Shown: piece after piece, positions 25,844-34,663 of the stretch
Layout of the letters: the number at the start of each line of letters is the position of its first letter
How positions within the stretch are numbered: the first letter of the stretch is position 1
Assembly: GCF_006438925.1 (NCBI RefSeq)
Contig: NZ_RCZA01000007.1
Location: 251,611-315,610 of the forward strand
DNA from: Pseudomonas mandelii
GTDB taxonomy: Bacteria; Pseudomonadota; Gammaproteobacteria; Pseudomonadales; Pseudomonadaceae
Direction of reading: 5' to 3'
DNA length: 64,000 nt
The notes under the pieces: model-generated
The model's input: only the letters and a program-made list of their open reading frames with translations
The model's database searches: none
What the model was told of the DNA's origin: nothing
Position numbers and translations under genes: made by a program

Positions 25844-25919
25844 TGGGGTGGACGAAGGGGATCGAACCCTCGACAACGGGAGTCACAATCCCGTGCTCTA
25901 CCAACTGAGCTACGCCCAC
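25844..25919 (-). tRNA. tRNA-His (anticodon GUG)
   Basis: 76 nt with encoded CCA. Anticodon loop TTGTGAC in stem CGGGA/TCCCG gives GTG. Position 73 is C and the base before G1 (25920) is G, the extra G-1 that marks tRNA-His. Confidence 0.96.
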
Positions 25920-25957
25920 CATATTGCCATGTTGCTACTTGTGCCAAAGCTGCCTAA

Positions 25958-26034
25958 TGGCGCACCCGGCAGGACTCGAACCTGCGACCATCCGCTTAGA
26001 AGGCGGATGCTCTATCCAGCTGAGCTACGGGCGC
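25958..26034 (-). tRNA. tRNA-Arg (anticodon UCU)
   Basis: 77 nt with encoded CCA. Acceptor GCGCCCG pairs with CGGGTGC; anticodon loop CTTCTAA in stem TCCGC/GCGGA gives TCT. First gene of the minus-strand Arg-His-Leu cluster. Confidence 0.96.
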
Positions 26035-26313
26035 CTTGTTAATCTGTATTCTTGGACGATTACAAACTAAGTGCTTTCAGTCTCACCGAATTAAACATCA
26101 ACTCTGCTCGACCTTCTTAACCAGTGCTAGGCTGTGCCCGACAAGTGCGACGAATGTTATAGGTGACCCTGAAGGTCGTCAACTCTTTTTTAAAAAAAAT
26201 TCATTTAATTAAAGGGGTTAGGGGAATTTGCAGACCAAGCGCCTTTGCCCTCACCTCATGACATGCGAGAATGCGTTCTCTTTTTTTCCCCTCTCGATGG
26301 TTAATCACGCGCA

Positions 26314-27168
26314 ATGACTGCACAACTAATCGACGGCAAATCGATCGCCGCCAGCCTGCGCCAGCAGATCGCCAAACGCGTCAACGAGCGTCGCCAGCAA
26401 GGTCTGCGCACGCCCGGTCTCGCGGTGATCCTGGTCGGCAGCGATCCCGCCTCTCAGGTTTATGTCTCGCACAAGCGTAAAGACTGTGAAGAGGTCGGCT
26501 TCATTTCCCAAGCCTACGACCTGCCTTCCGAAACCACTCAAGAAGTGCTGACCGATCTGATCGATCGCCTGAACGACGACCCGGCGATTGATGGCGTTTT
26601 GCTTCAGCTTCCTTTACCTGAACACCTGGACGCCTCCAAATTGCTGGAACGCATTCGTCCAGACAAGGACGTCGACGGTTTCCACCCTTATAACGTCGGC
26701 CGTCTCGCACAGCGTATTCCGCTGCTGCGTCCGTGCACCCCTAAAGGCATCATGACGCTGCTGGAAAGCACCGGTGTCGATCTCTACGGGATGGACGCAG
26801 TGATTGTCGGGGCCTCCAACATTGTTGGCCGCCCGATGGCAATGGAATTGCTGCTGGCCGGCTGCACCGTGACTGTCACCCACCGCTTCACCAAGGATCT
26901 GGCAGGCCACGTCGGTCGTGCCGATCTGGTTGTCGTCGCTGCCGGCAAGCCGGGCCTCGTCAAAGGCGAGTGGATCAAGGAAGGCGCGATCGTGATCGAC
27001 GTTGGCATCAACCGTCAGGAAGACGGCAAACTGGTCGGTGACGTGATCTACGACACCGCCCTGCCCCGCGCCGGCTGGATCACTCCGGTTCCGGGTGGCG
27101 TTGGCCCGATGACCCGCGCTTGCCTGCTGGAAAACACTCTGTACGCAGCCGAAACACTGCACAGCTGA
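26314..27168 (+). CDS. folD: Bifunctional methylenetetrahydrofolate dehydrogenase / methenyltetrahydrofolate cyclohydrolase
   Basis: 284 residues. FolD interconverts 5,10-methylene-, methenyl- and 10-formyl-tetrahydrofolate using NADP. The catalytic YxxxK motif is Tyr50-Lys54 in QVYVSHKRKDC; the folate-binding segment GVLLQLPLPEHL and the C-terminal PVPGGVGPMTRA signature are intact. The NADP-binding loop reads VVIVGASNIVGRPM-like (VIVGASNIVGRPMA). It is divergent from the tRNA cluster and followed closely by a terminator, so it is a single-gene unit. Confidence 0.98.
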   Translation: MTAQLIDGKSIAASLRQQIAKRVNERRQQGLRTPGLAVILVGSDPASQVYVSHKRKDCEEVGFISQAYDLPSETTQEVLTDLIDRLNDDPAIDGVLLQLPLPEHLDASKLLERIRPDKDVDGFHPYNVGRLAQRIPLLRPCTPKGIMTLLESTGVDLYGMDAVIVGASNIVGRPMAMELLLAGCTVTVTHRFTKDLAGHVGRADLVVVAAGKPGLVKGEWIKEGAIVIDVGINRQEDGKLVGDVIYDTALPRAGWITPVPGGVGPMTRACLLENTLYAAETLHS

Positions 27169-27190
27169 TTCCACGCCACGCCGAACAAAC

Positions 27191-27224
27191 AAGAAACCCC
27201 GCCTCTGGTGGGGTTTCTTGTTTT
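27191..27224 (+). terminator. Terminator after folD
   Basis: AAGAAACCCCGCC TCTG GTGGGGTTTCTT followed by GTTTT, 22 bp after the folD stop. Confidence 0.92.
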
Positions 27225-27370
27225 CAGCCATGGAACAAGTAATACCCCTGAAGGACTGCCGGACAGAGCAACGGCGAAAACCTTAAATCGTCCTAGACTG
27301 ATTATCGAAACATCCCATAAACCGTAGACGCGAATCGGGAAGTACGCGCGACGCTGAAAAGGCATCATTT

Positions 27371-28171
27371 ATGAGCCCCCGCGGCCTGACTCAACATCGC
27401 TTTTTCGTGTTCACTGGAAAACTCGCTGGCCTGCTTTACAGCCTCTTCTGTTACCTGTGTTTTCTGCTCACCGCGCTTTACCTGACAGGTTTTCTCTCAG
27501 GCATCGGAGTGCCCAAAGACATTAACTCCGGCTCCAGCCTCGACTGGCCCGTGGCGATCCTCGTCGACACCTTGCTGATTACGCTGTTTGCCGTACAGCA
27601 CAGCGGCATGGCGCGAAAGCGCTTCAAGCGCTGGTGGACCCGGTTCGTCCCGCCCCCCATCGAGCGCGCGACCTACGTATTGTCCACGTGCCTGCCGCTC
27701 GCGCTGCTGTTCTGGCTGTGGCAACCCATGGAAACGTCCATCTGGCGCGTAACGTCTGTATGGGGCCACGGATTACTCATGGCTTTATTCTGGCTGGGCC
27801 TGGGCCTGGTCGTGCTCGCGACGTTCCTGATCAGCCATTTCGAACTGTTCGGCATAAAGCAGGCACTCAACGCCTTTTACCCCGCCAGACCCGAGAACCC
27901 TGCCTTTAAAACCCCTTTACTCTACAAGCTGGTTCGCCACCCGATGTACTTGGGGTTTGTGATGGTGTTCTGGGCGACACCCGACATGACAGCCGGACAT
28001 CTACTTTTTGCGCTACTCAACACTTTCTACATCCTGATTGGGGTGCATTTTGAAGAGAAAGATCTGGTGGATCTGTTTGGGGAGCAATACCGACGCTATC
28101 AGCAGAACGTCGCAATGCTGGTGCCTCTGACCAAACGTAAACCCGACCCACGGCGCAACGATCAAAAGTAA
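27371..28171 (+). CDS. MddA-like methanethiol S-methyltransferase / isoprenylcysteine methyltransferase-fold membrane protein
   Basis: 266 residues with five to six hydrophobic helices. The C-terminal catalytic signature of membrane methyltransferases of the ICMT/NnrU type is clear: KLVRHPMYLGFVMVFWATPDMTAGHLLFA, read in two parts, then EEKDLVDLFGEQYRRYQQ. This pattern and length match MddA of Pseudomonas, which uses S-adenosylmethionine to convert methanethiol to dimethyl sulfide. The assignment rests on motif recognition. Another small-molecule methylation is possible. It stands alone between folD and pbpG. Confidence 0.7.
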   Translation: MSPRGLTQHRFFVFTGKLAGLLYSLFCYLCFLLTALYLTGFLSGIGVPKDINSGSSLDWPVAILVDTLLITLFAVQHSGMARKRFKRWWTRFVPPPIERATYVLSTCLPLALLFWLWQPMETSIWRVTSVWGHGLLMALFWLGLGLVVLATFLISHFELFGIKQALNAFYPARPENPAFKTPLLYKLVRHPMYLGFVMVFWATPDMTAGHLLFALLNTFYILIGVHFEEKDLVDLFGEQYRRYQQNVAMLVPLTKRKPDPRRNDQK

Positions 28172-28347
28172 GTCAATCCGGCGCCTGCTCACCAAGGGGC
28201 AGGCATCAAAAACCGTAAATTTTTTTTCATATAATGCTCTCGCCATACAGGCGCCTAGCGCTTTCGTGGCTCATACTCCTAAAATGCGTCGTTTTTAAGA
28301 AACAGCCCGTAACAAAACGGCATATCCACCCTTATGAGTTCGCCAGC

Positions 28348-29286
28348 GTGAAAATCCGTCTTTCCATCCTGAGCCTATTTTTTGCATTTACAGGGACTTT
28401 CACCACACCAATGGTCAACGCTGCCGACACCACTTCGGCGCCGCGAGATACGTCAACACTGAAAATCGCTTCCGGTAGCGCATTGCTGATGGATCTGCAG
28501 ACCAACAAAGTCATCTTTGCCAGCAATCCTGACGTGGTTGTGCCGATCGCTTCCGTCAGCAAACTGATGACCGGCCTGGTCGTGGTTGAAGCCAGGCAGA
28601 ACATGGACGAATACATCAACATCAACATCAGCGACACCCCGGAAATGAAAGGTGTGTTTTCCCGGGTGAAACTCAACAGCGAAATGCCGCGCAAGGAAAT
28701 GCTGCTGATTGCCCTGATGTCCTCTGAAAACCGCGCTGCCGCGAGCCTGGCCCATCATTATCCGGGTGGCTACGTCGCGTTCATTGCCGCAATGAATGCC
28801 AAAGCGAAAGCACTGGGCATGACCAGCACGCACTTCGTCGAACCCACCGGTCTCTCCCCTCGCAACGTGTCCACAGCCCGCGACCTGAGCAAACTGCTGA
28901 TCGCTGCGCACAAATACCCATTGTTGACCGAGCTGAGCACCACCAAGGAAAAAACCGTCTCGTTCCGTAAACCCAACTACAGCCTGGGTTTTCGTAATAC
29001 CGACCATTTGATCAACAAGCCGAACTGGGACATCAGGCTGACGAAAACCGGCTTCACCAACGAGGCAGGTCACTGCCTGGTGCTGGTCACCAGCATGGGC
29101 AATCGCCCCGTTGCGCTGGTCATCCTCGATGCCTTTGGCAAGTACACACACTTTGCCGATGCCACTCGCATCCGCAGCTGGGTTGAAACCGGCAGGGGCG
29201 CGGACGTGCCGTCTGTAGCCTTGCAGTACAAATCCGACAAGAATCTCAAGCATCGTCAAAGCGGCGTGGTTGAAGCGTCGAAATAA
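28348..29286 (+). CDS. pbpG: D-alanyl-D-alanine endopeptidase (penicillin-binding protein 7 type)
   Basis: 312 residues from the GTG at 28348, which begins a signal peptide (VKIRLSILSLFFAFTG); the upstream in-frame ATG would add 38 non-signal-like residues. The three S11 peptidase motifs are present: SxxK in IASVSKLMTG, SxN in MSSENRAAA and KTG in LTKTGFTNEAG. PbpG cleaves D-Ala-DAP cross-links in the periplasm during wall growth. A terminator follows. Confidence 0.93.
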   Translation: MKIRLSILSLFFAFTGTFTTPMVNAADTTSAPRDTSTLKIASGSALLMDLQTNKVIFASNPDVVVPIASVSKLMTGLVVVEARQNMDEYININISDTPEMKGVFSRVKLNSEMPRKEMLLIALMSSENRAAASLAHHYPGGYVAFIAAMNAKAKALGMTSTHFVEPTGLSPRNVSTARDLSKLLIAAHKYPLLTELSTTKEKTVSFRKPNYSLGFRNTDHLINKPNWDIRLTKTGFTNEAGHCLVLVTSMGNRPVALVILDAFGKYTHFADATRIRSWVETGRGADVPSVALQYKSDKNLKHRQSGVVEASK

Positions 29287-29312
29287 TTAACTACAGATAA
29301 CTACAGATAAAA

Positions 29313-29341
29313 GAAAGCCCCGACTATTCGGGGCTTTTTTT
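29313..29341 (+). terminator. Terminator after pbpG
   Basis: GAAAGCCCCG ACTATT CGGGGCTTTTTTT. Strong stem with T run. Confidence 0.92.
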
Positions 29342-29350
29342 CGTCCAGCG

Positions 29351-29566
29351 TCAGTCATTGGGCAGCGGCATCTGGTCGTCATCTGGAATACCGTCCCCGG
29401 CACTCGGATCTCTCGTGCCGTGGGGATGTTCCGTTGGCACTACCATCGGACGCGCCAAGGGATCCCTTAACGGATCGTTCGGATCCATCACGGGGTCAAT
29501 ACCCTCTTCCGGCGTGGTTGGAACGCTGTCCGGACGTTTGTCGTTGAAACTCGAATCGGTAGACAT
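29351..29566 (-). CDS. Small Asp/Pro-rich protein, paralogue of the one near 50 kb
   Basis: 71 residues starting MSTDSSFNDK, with many DP pairs (MDPNDPLRDPLARP) and an acidic end (IPDDDQMPLPND). No hydrophobic segment, so it is probably cytosolic and disordered. GAGGTGCGT just before the ATG is the ribosome site; the same GTGAGGTGCGT leader precedes the similar small gene at 49822-50052. It follows a second small ORF on the same strand by 18 bp. Function unknown. Confidence 0.65.
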   Translation of the reverse strand: MSTDSSFNDKRPDSVPTTPEEGIDPVMDPNDPLRDPLARPMVVPTEHPHGTRDPSAGDGIPDDDQMPLPND

Positions 29567-29583
29567 ACGCACCTCACTCAGGC

Positions 29584-29790
29584 TTAGGGTTTCAGATCGG
29601 CGAGTGGATCATAAGGCTTCGCGGGAGCCTTGGGATTGTCGCCCGGCTTCACATCCCTGGGCGCCTTGGCAGGTCCGATGGGGTCGACCTGAGGATCGGC
29701 GAGGTCCGGCGAATCGGGATCGAAGCCCAACTCATCACCCGAAGAATGCTCAGACGAGTGCGGGCCGACGGGGGTAGTGGAATGAGCCAT
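29584..29790 (-). CDS. Small DUF6021-like protein
   Basis: 68 residues: MAHSTTPVGPHSSEHSSGDELGFDPDSPDL, continuing with DP-rich and KP-rich stretches. I recall this composition as a Pseudomonas-specific family (DUF6021), not certainly. GGAGGC precedes the ATG at good spacing. It is predicted soluble and disordered. It and the next gene downstream probably form a two-gene unit. Confidence 0.65.
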   Translation of the reverse strand: MAHSTTPVGPHSSEHSSGDELGFDPDSPDLADPQVDPIGPAKAPRDVKPGDNPKAPAKPYDPLADLKP

Positions 29791-29809
29791 GGACGCCTCC
29801 TTTGAGTCT

Positions 29810-29829
29810 GGCCCGGAGAAATCCGGGCC
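29810..29829 (-). terminator. Hairpin after the C39-like gene
   Basis: GGCCCGGA GAAA TCCGGGCC, an 8-bp GC stem 56 bp beyond the stop; no T run on the minus strand. Confidence 0.5.
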
Positions 29830-29884
29830 CTACTTTGTTAGAGGTCGGCAACGTGCAAGGGTGCCCGACAGATGACGAACGGAC

Positions 29885-30559
29885 TTATTGCGCGTTCAGC
29901 GCTTTCTTCGCTCTGGCGGCCGCCTGTTCTTGACCTGCCTGGGCAAGGTCGCTCGCTGCCTTGAGCCATCGCTGCTGATCGACATTGGCCGGCAGTTGAT
30001 TCGGTTTCTGAATCAGCACGGCCCAGCCACCGGCATCCTTGAGCGCCGATTCAAACGAACCGAAGCCCATCAACTCCCGTCGATTCATGCCCGAGCGCAG
30101 CAGCACTGTCTGCTTCTGACGGTTGTACCCGGCAAGAATGGCGTAACGCGGTTCAGCCCAGAACGCCGAGCCTTCGGTGAAACGCACCATTACCGGGTAA
30201 CCGGCCGCAACCTGGGTCAACAGTGCAGGCAAATTGCTGTCGAGGGGATAGACGACCATGCCGTACTCACGAGCGAGGTTCTGCATGTTCTGCTGCAACT
30301 GGGCTTCTGCGCCCGGCAAATGCAACGGTTTTTCGAGCAAACCTGGCGTAATCACAATGCCTTGCTGGGACAACATGCTGGCCAGCACTTGCGGCCCACT
30401 CTGATTCGCCACGCCACGGTAGAACGTACCACTGAGCTCGACTCGTTCCGGCAGGCGCTTGATTTCAGGTGCCACACTCCCCGCGCAGCCAGCCAGACCA
30501 GCAACGCAGCCAACGACCAGCACTAAAGATCGAATTCGAGAAAATACCCGCACCATCAT
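29885..30559 (-). CDS. C39 peptidase-like lipoprotein lacking the catalytic Cys and His
   Basis: 224 residues. A lipoprotein signal ends in GLAGC (Cys25). The body looks like the C39/PA2778 papain-like fold: active members have QCGPAAL and later HAVVVVGY, while this one has ANQSGPQVLASML (Ser54 at the Cys position) and PRYAILAGYN (Tyr139 at the His position). Both catalytic residues are therefore replaced. A binding or structural role at the envelope is more likely than proteolysis. Start is one of two adjacent ATGs after AAGTGAG. The C-terminal 40 residues are Ala/Gln-rich, resembling a short TPR-like helix pair. Confidence 0.75.
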   Translation of the reverse strand: MMVRVFSRIRSLVLVVGCVAGLAGCAGSVAPEIKRLPERVELSGTFYRGVANQSGPQVLASMLSQQGIVITPGLLEKPLHLPGAEAQLQQNMQNLAREYGMVVYPLDSNLPALLTQVAAGYPVMVRFTEGSAFWAEPRYAILAGYNRQKQTVLLRSGMNRRELMGFGSFESALKDAGGWAVLIQKPNQLPANVDQQRWLKAASDLAQAGQEQAAARAKKALNAQ

Positions 30560-30781
30560 CACTCACTTGATTTAGACGCCAGGCATTCACGCTCCCGGCT
30601 TGGCCGTCGATCATAGGACGCCGCGCGGCAGCGGTATAGCCTTAACCGGCAGATGATGGCATACGATAGAGCGAACTGATTGGTGACAGCCGACCTTTGG
30701 TCCATAGTCTGAAACACAGCAGCGACTAGACTCTCATGTGCAAAGAGTATGTGCCCGCAGCAGGGCGAAGAGGAGGCACTG

Positions 30782-30949
30782 ATGAGCCTGACAATGACCA
30801 TTGTGATGTTGATTTCTGGCTGGCTGGCCGTTGCCGCCGCCATGCTATGGGGGGTCCTGCGCATTACCCGCCGGCACCATCATCCGGCTCAGTCGGCGCC
30901 AGTGGCAAAACCCGATAAAACCGCTGAACAGCACGCTACCGCGCACTGA
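30782..30949 (+). CDS. 55-residue single-pass membrane protein
   Basis: A strong AGGAGG ribosome site lies 5 bp ahead of the ATG. Residues about 4-26 (TMTIVMLISGWLAVAAAMLWG) form one membrane helix, followed by a basic patch RRHHH and a polar tail. Such short membrane proteins often bind a larger complex, but no partner can be named. It is divergent from the C39-like gene and convergent with terC-like. Confidence 0.65.
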   Translation: MSLTMTIVMLISGWLAVAAAMLWGVLRITRRHHHPAQSAPVAKPDKTAEQHATAH

Positions 30950-30970
30950 CCGACACCCTTGTCTCCAAAC

Positions 30971-31013
30971 AAAAAACGGCCGCCTGGGCTCTTTCGAGCA
31001 CAGGCGACCGTTT
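30971..31013. terminator. Bidirectional terminator between the small membrane ORF and the TerC gene
   Basis: AAACGGCCGCCTG and CAGGCGACCGTTT pair with one mismatch around a 17-base loop, flanked by A and T runs. Confidence 0.82.
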
Positions 31014-31026
31014 CGTTTAACGCAGA

Positions 31027-31776
31027 TTAAGCTTCAGCGGCTAAACGCTTCTGCTTCGCCCGTCGCGACATCATGTTCAAACCCTCGATCGTCGCCGAGA
31101 ACGCCATGGCCGCATACACGTAGCCTTTCGGTACGTGGGCACCGAAGCCTTCGGCGATCAGCGTCATGCCGATCATGATCAGGAAGCCCAGCGCCAGCAT
31201 CACCACCGTCGGGTTGTCGTTGATGAACTTGGCCAGGGGATCAGCCGCCAGCAACATCACCAGTACCGACACCACCACCGCGATGATCATGATCGGCAAA
31301 TGCTCGGTCATGCCGACAGCGGTAATGATGCTGTCGATGGAGAACACCATGTCCAGCAGCAGGATCTGACCGATCGCGGCGGCAAAGCCCAGGGTCACAG
31401 TCGAGGTGGCCGACGTCGGATCATCCGGCGCCGGGTCCATGCTGTGATGGATCTCGGTGGTCGCCTTCCACAACAGGAACAGGCCGCCGGCAATCAGGAT
31501 CATGTCCTTCCAGGAGAACGTCTGGCCGAAGATATCGATCACAGGCTCAGTCAACTGGACAATGAACGCAATGGTGCTCAGCAGCGCCAATCGCAGGATC
31601 AGCGCCATGCCGATACCAATGCGCCGCGCCTTCTGCCGGTGCTGCTCAGGCAGTTTATTGGTCAAGATCGAAATGAAGATCAGGTTATCGATGCCGAGTA
31701 CGATTTCCATGACGATCAACGTAGCCAGGGCGACCCAGGCGGTAGGGCTTGCAGCAAGTTCTAAAAGGTATTCCAT
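31027..31776 (-). CDS. TerC family integral membrane protein
   Basis: 249 residues, seven predicted helices. The TerC signature with acidic residues in membrane helices is clear: EIVLGIDNLIFISIL near the start and LLLDMVFSIDSIITAVG in the middle, with DNPTVVMLALGFLIMIGM later. TerC proteins are linked to metal (Mn) export or to metalation of secreted proteins; tellurite resistance is only the historical name. It lies 28 bp downstream of a small lipoprotein gene on the same strand, so the two are likely co-transcribed. Confidence 0.93.
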   Translation of the reverse strand: MEYLLELAASPTAWVALATLIVMEIVLGIDNLIFISILTNKLPEQHRQKARRIGIGMALILRLALLSTIAFIVQLTEPVIDIFGQTFSWKDMILIAGGLFLLWKATTEIHHSMDPAPDDPTSATSTVTLGFAAAIGQILLLDMVFSIDSIITAVGMTEHLPIMIIAVVVSVLVMLLAADPLAKFINDNPTVVMLALGFLIMIGMTLIAEGFGAHVPKGYVYAAMAFSATIEGLNMMSRRAKQKRLAAEA

Positions 31777-31804
31777 GGGTCAGTCCTGACTCTTTTAAGA
31801 CGGT

Positions 31805-32047
31805 TTAGATTTCCTGGGACGTAGATTCGGTTTTGTCCGATTCTTTGGCCGGTTGTTCTTTCTTGCTGATCAGCCCGCCAGTGGCGTCACTGATTGCCTG
31901 CTCTGCGGCTTTGTGGGTGTCGTCAATCGCTTGTTTGGCGGTTTCGGCAGCCTTGCCCATCAGTTGCTGAGCGCTTTTTTCGGCCTGGTCACAACCGGCC
32001 AATACCAGTAAAGACGTGATCAGCAGTGCCGTGGTTTTAAGCTTCAT
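31805..32047 (-). CDS. Small lipoprotein with an Ala/Lys/Gln helical body
   Basis: 80 residues with lipobox LVLAGC (Cys19) after a short hydrophobic signal. The mature part (MGKAAETAKQAIDDTHKAAEQAI) has heptad-like Ala spacing and should form an amphipathic helix. It is followed by a charged tail. It precedes the TerC gene on the same strand. Function unknown. Confidence 0.8.
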   Translation of the reverse strand: MKLKTTALLITSLLVLAGCDQAEKSAQQLMGKAAETAKQAIDDTHKAAEQAISDATGGLISKKEQPAKESDKTESTSQEI

Positions 32048-32196
32048 GATGCTTTCCTCGATAGAACAGACAGGGCCGAAAAGGCCACCCGTCGATAGCG
32101 GGGCATTCTAAGGAGGCAAACACTTCAGGAAAATTCGTATTTTTAGCGGTTATACTTCGGTTTTAACGAATCCGGACTTGAAAACTTGCGTGAGCA

Positions 32197-32296
32197 TGTA
32201 GGAGCTGACGAGTGAAACGAGGCTGCGATCTCTTGATCTTGCGCTTTAAAGCAACATCAAAAGATCGCAGCCTCGTTTCACTCGACAGCTCCTACA
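32197..32296. repeat. Paired REP palindrome, GTAGGAGCTGTCGAGTG type
   Basis: Left arm TGTAGGAGCTGACGAGTG, right arm ending CTCGACAGCTCCTACA; one arm differs by a single base (GAC versus GTC). It lies just upstream of nhaR, only 28 bp from its start codon. Confidence 0.9.
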
Positions 32297-32324
32297 GATG
32301 ATAGGAACAGGGGAATTCAACAAC

Positions 32325-33224
32325 ATGCTCAACTATCGACAGCTGCATTACTTCTGGGTGGTGGCCAAGACCGGCAGCATCGTGCGCGCCTGCGAGCAGC
32401 TGAACCTGACGCCGCAGACCATCAGCGGGCAGATTTCCCTGCTCGAACAAACCTATGGCATCGAGCTGTTTCGCCGGGTCGGCCGACAACTGGAACTCAC
32501 CGAAGCCGGCCGCCAGACCCTGCCCTACGCCGAGCAAATGTTTCAGCTGGGCGGCGAACTGGAGCTGATGCTGCGAGCACAGCCCAACGAACAGCAGATT
32601 CTGTTTCGGGTAGGTGTGGCAGACGTGGTGCCCAAATCCATCGTCTATCGCCTGATTGCGCCGACCATGGAATTGAGCGAGCCGCTGCGCATCACCTGTC
32701 GCGAAGACAAACTCGAACGCCTGCTCGCCGACCTGGCGATCCAGCGGCTCGACCTGGTGATTTCCGACAGCCCGATGCCCTCGCACCTGGACATCAAGGG
32801 CTATAGCCAGAAACTCGGAGAATGCGGAATCAGCTTCTTCGCCACTGCTGAGCTGACGGCGCAATACGGTCAGGATTTCCCCCGCAGCCTGCACGGCGCA
32901 CCGATGCTGATTCCAGGGCCGGAGACCGTGGTGCGCAGTCGCTTGCAGCGCTGGTTTGCCGAGCAGCAGATCCAGCCGCGCATCGTCGGCGAGTTCGACG
33001 ACAGCGCCTTGATGCAGGCTTTCGGCCAATCCGGCAGCGGGATCTTCATCGGCCCGAGCGTGATTGCCGGTGAAGTGATACGCCAATACGGCGTGGAATT
33101 GATCGGCCAGACCGACGCTGTGACCGAGTCGTTCTACGCCATTTCGGTGGAACGCAAGGTCAAGCACCCCGGCATTGTCGCCATTACCGAAGGTGCCCGA
33201 CGCGAGCTGTTCACCGAGATGTGA
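32325..33224 (+). CDS. nhaR: LysR family activator NhaR
   Basis: 299 residues. The N-terminus MLNYRQLHYFWVVAKTGSIVRAC and the HTH LNLTPQTISGQISLLEQ match NhaR, which in E. coli responds to sodium and induces the nhaA antiporter and pgaABCD. ATG at 32325 follows GGGGAATTC. nhaA is not in the window, so the local target is unknown. It is convergent with an MFS exporter, 4 bp apart. Confidence 0.9.
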   Translation: MLNYRQLHYFWVVAKTGSIVRACEQLNLTPQTISGQISLLEQTYGIELFRRVGRQLELTEAGRQTLPYAEQMFQLGGELELMLRAQPNEQQILFRVGVADVVPKSIVYRLIAPTMELSEPLRITCREDKLERLLADLAIQRLDLVISDSPMPSHLDIKGYSQKLGECGISFFATAELTAQYGQDFPRSLHGAPMLIPGPETVVRSRLQRWFAEQQIQPRIVGEFDDSALMQAFGQSGSGIFIGPSVIAGEVIRQYGVELIGQTDAVTESFYAISVERKVKHPGIVAITEGARRELFTEM

Positions 33225-33228
33225 GGTG

Positions 33229-34383
33229 TCAGGCGCAGACTTCGCGAGGCTTGAAGGTCATCAGCGCGATGGCCAGGAGGATCGAGGCGAGGATAAAAGC
33301 GGCCGCCGCGAAACCAAGACCTTGCAGGCCTACACCGTCGATGACCCTACCGCCGATCATGGCGCCCAGACCGATCCCGAGGTTAGCCCCGGCAATGTTC
33401 AGCGATGCCGCGAACGCCGGCGCTTCGGGTGCAGCCTTCATCAATCGCACATGGCTGACCAGGAACAACGCCGCCTGAGTCACGCCCCAGATCCCCATCG
33501 CCGCTGCCAGACCCAGCGGCGAATGAATGTTCGGCACCAACGCCACCAGGCCGGCGATCATGAATGCGCAGAACATCATCGAAGCGATCAACGGATGACG
33601 ATCCACCGCGCGACCGCCCAGTGAGTTACCGATCAATCCCACCGCGCCGAAGCCCATCAGGCACCAGCCGACCACCGTGCCGTTGAAACCGGCCAGTCGC
33701 TCAAGAATGTCCGCCAGGTAGGTATAAGCGGTGAACATGCCGCTGAACACCAGGATCGACAGCAGCACATGCCCCACCATCAGCGGGCTGCGCAGGATTC
33801 TGAACTGCGAGCGAAAGCTCACCTGATGCTGATGCAGATTGGTTTTCGGCAGGTAGATAAACAGCAGCAACGCCTTGGCAAACGCGATCACCGCCAGAAT
33901 GCCGAAGGCACTGCGCCAGCCGAACGCATCGGAGATCAGTGTACCCACCGGAATGCCGAACACAGTGGCGCAGACAATGCCGAAACCGATCTTGGCGATG
34001 GCGCGACCGGCATAGTCCGGGCCGACGATGTCCACCGCGGTTTCACTGGCCAGCGCCCAGAACACCGGCAACCCCAACGCGGGGATCAGCCGGGCGACGG
34101 ACATTACCCAGATGTTCGGCGCAAACGCCGCGAGGGTGTTGGCCAGGCCGAACATGATCAGCACCGAGATGAACAATTTGCGGCGCTCGAACCGGGCGAA
34201 ATAGGCGGTCAGGAACGGCCCGAATGCGGCGACCGTGAAGGCGAACAAGGTCACCAGCAACCCCGCCTGGGGGATGCTGACTTCAAGGTCGCGAGCGATC
34301 GCCGGCAATAGGCCGACGATGATGAATTCCGTGGTCAGCACCGTGAAACCGGCGGCAGACAACAGAAGGATGGGCAACAGCAT
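33229..34383 (-). CDS. MFS transporter of the DHA1 (drug:H+ / AraJ-like) type
   Basis: 384 residues with 12 hydrophobic segments. The N-terminus has TTEFIIVGLLPAIARDL, the first-helix motif of DHA1 exporters, and motif A appears as LTAYFARFERRK (variant of GxLaDrxGrkk). Substrate cannot be inferred from sequence. It is convergent with nhaR, and its upstream 280-bp gap leads to the divergent sstT. Confidence 0.9.
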   Translation of the reverse strand: MLLPILLLSAAGFTVLTTEFIIVGLLPAIARDLEVSIPQAGLLVTLFAFTVAAFGPFLTAYFARFERRKLFISVLIMFGLANTLAAFAPNIWVMSVARLIPALGLPVFWALASETAVDIVGPDYAGRAIAKIGFGIVCATVFGIPVGTLISDAFGWRSAFGILAVIAFAKALLLFIYLPKTNLHQHQVSFRSQFRILRSPLMVGHVLLSILVFSGMFTAYTYLADILERLAGFNGTVVGWCLMGFGAVGLIGNSLGGRAVDRHPLIASMMFCAFMIAGLVALVPNIHSPLGLAAAMGIWGVTQAALFLVSHVRLMKAAPEAPAFAASLNIAGANLGIGLGAMIGGRVIDGVGLQGLGFAAAAFILASILLAIALMTFKPREVCA

Positions 34384-34663
34384 GCAGAACTCCAGAAAAC
34401 GACGACACCAGCGATAGCCCGAAGGCCCACTGGCATGACTTGAAAATGAGGATGGCGAATCTTAACAGAGTGTTTCCGATCAGGGTTGCACGAACCTGCC
34501 GATCTCGTTGCCTCCGCAGGCGGCAGATCGTCACAGGTCTGAAGGATGAAGACTACGCTGTGATAAAGTCCGCGCCCTGCGATACGTACACCCTGTTCAT
34601 CGGCCATTGATTGGCATTGATGTCGCGATACCCCGCACCTAATAAAATCAGAGATGCCGTTTT

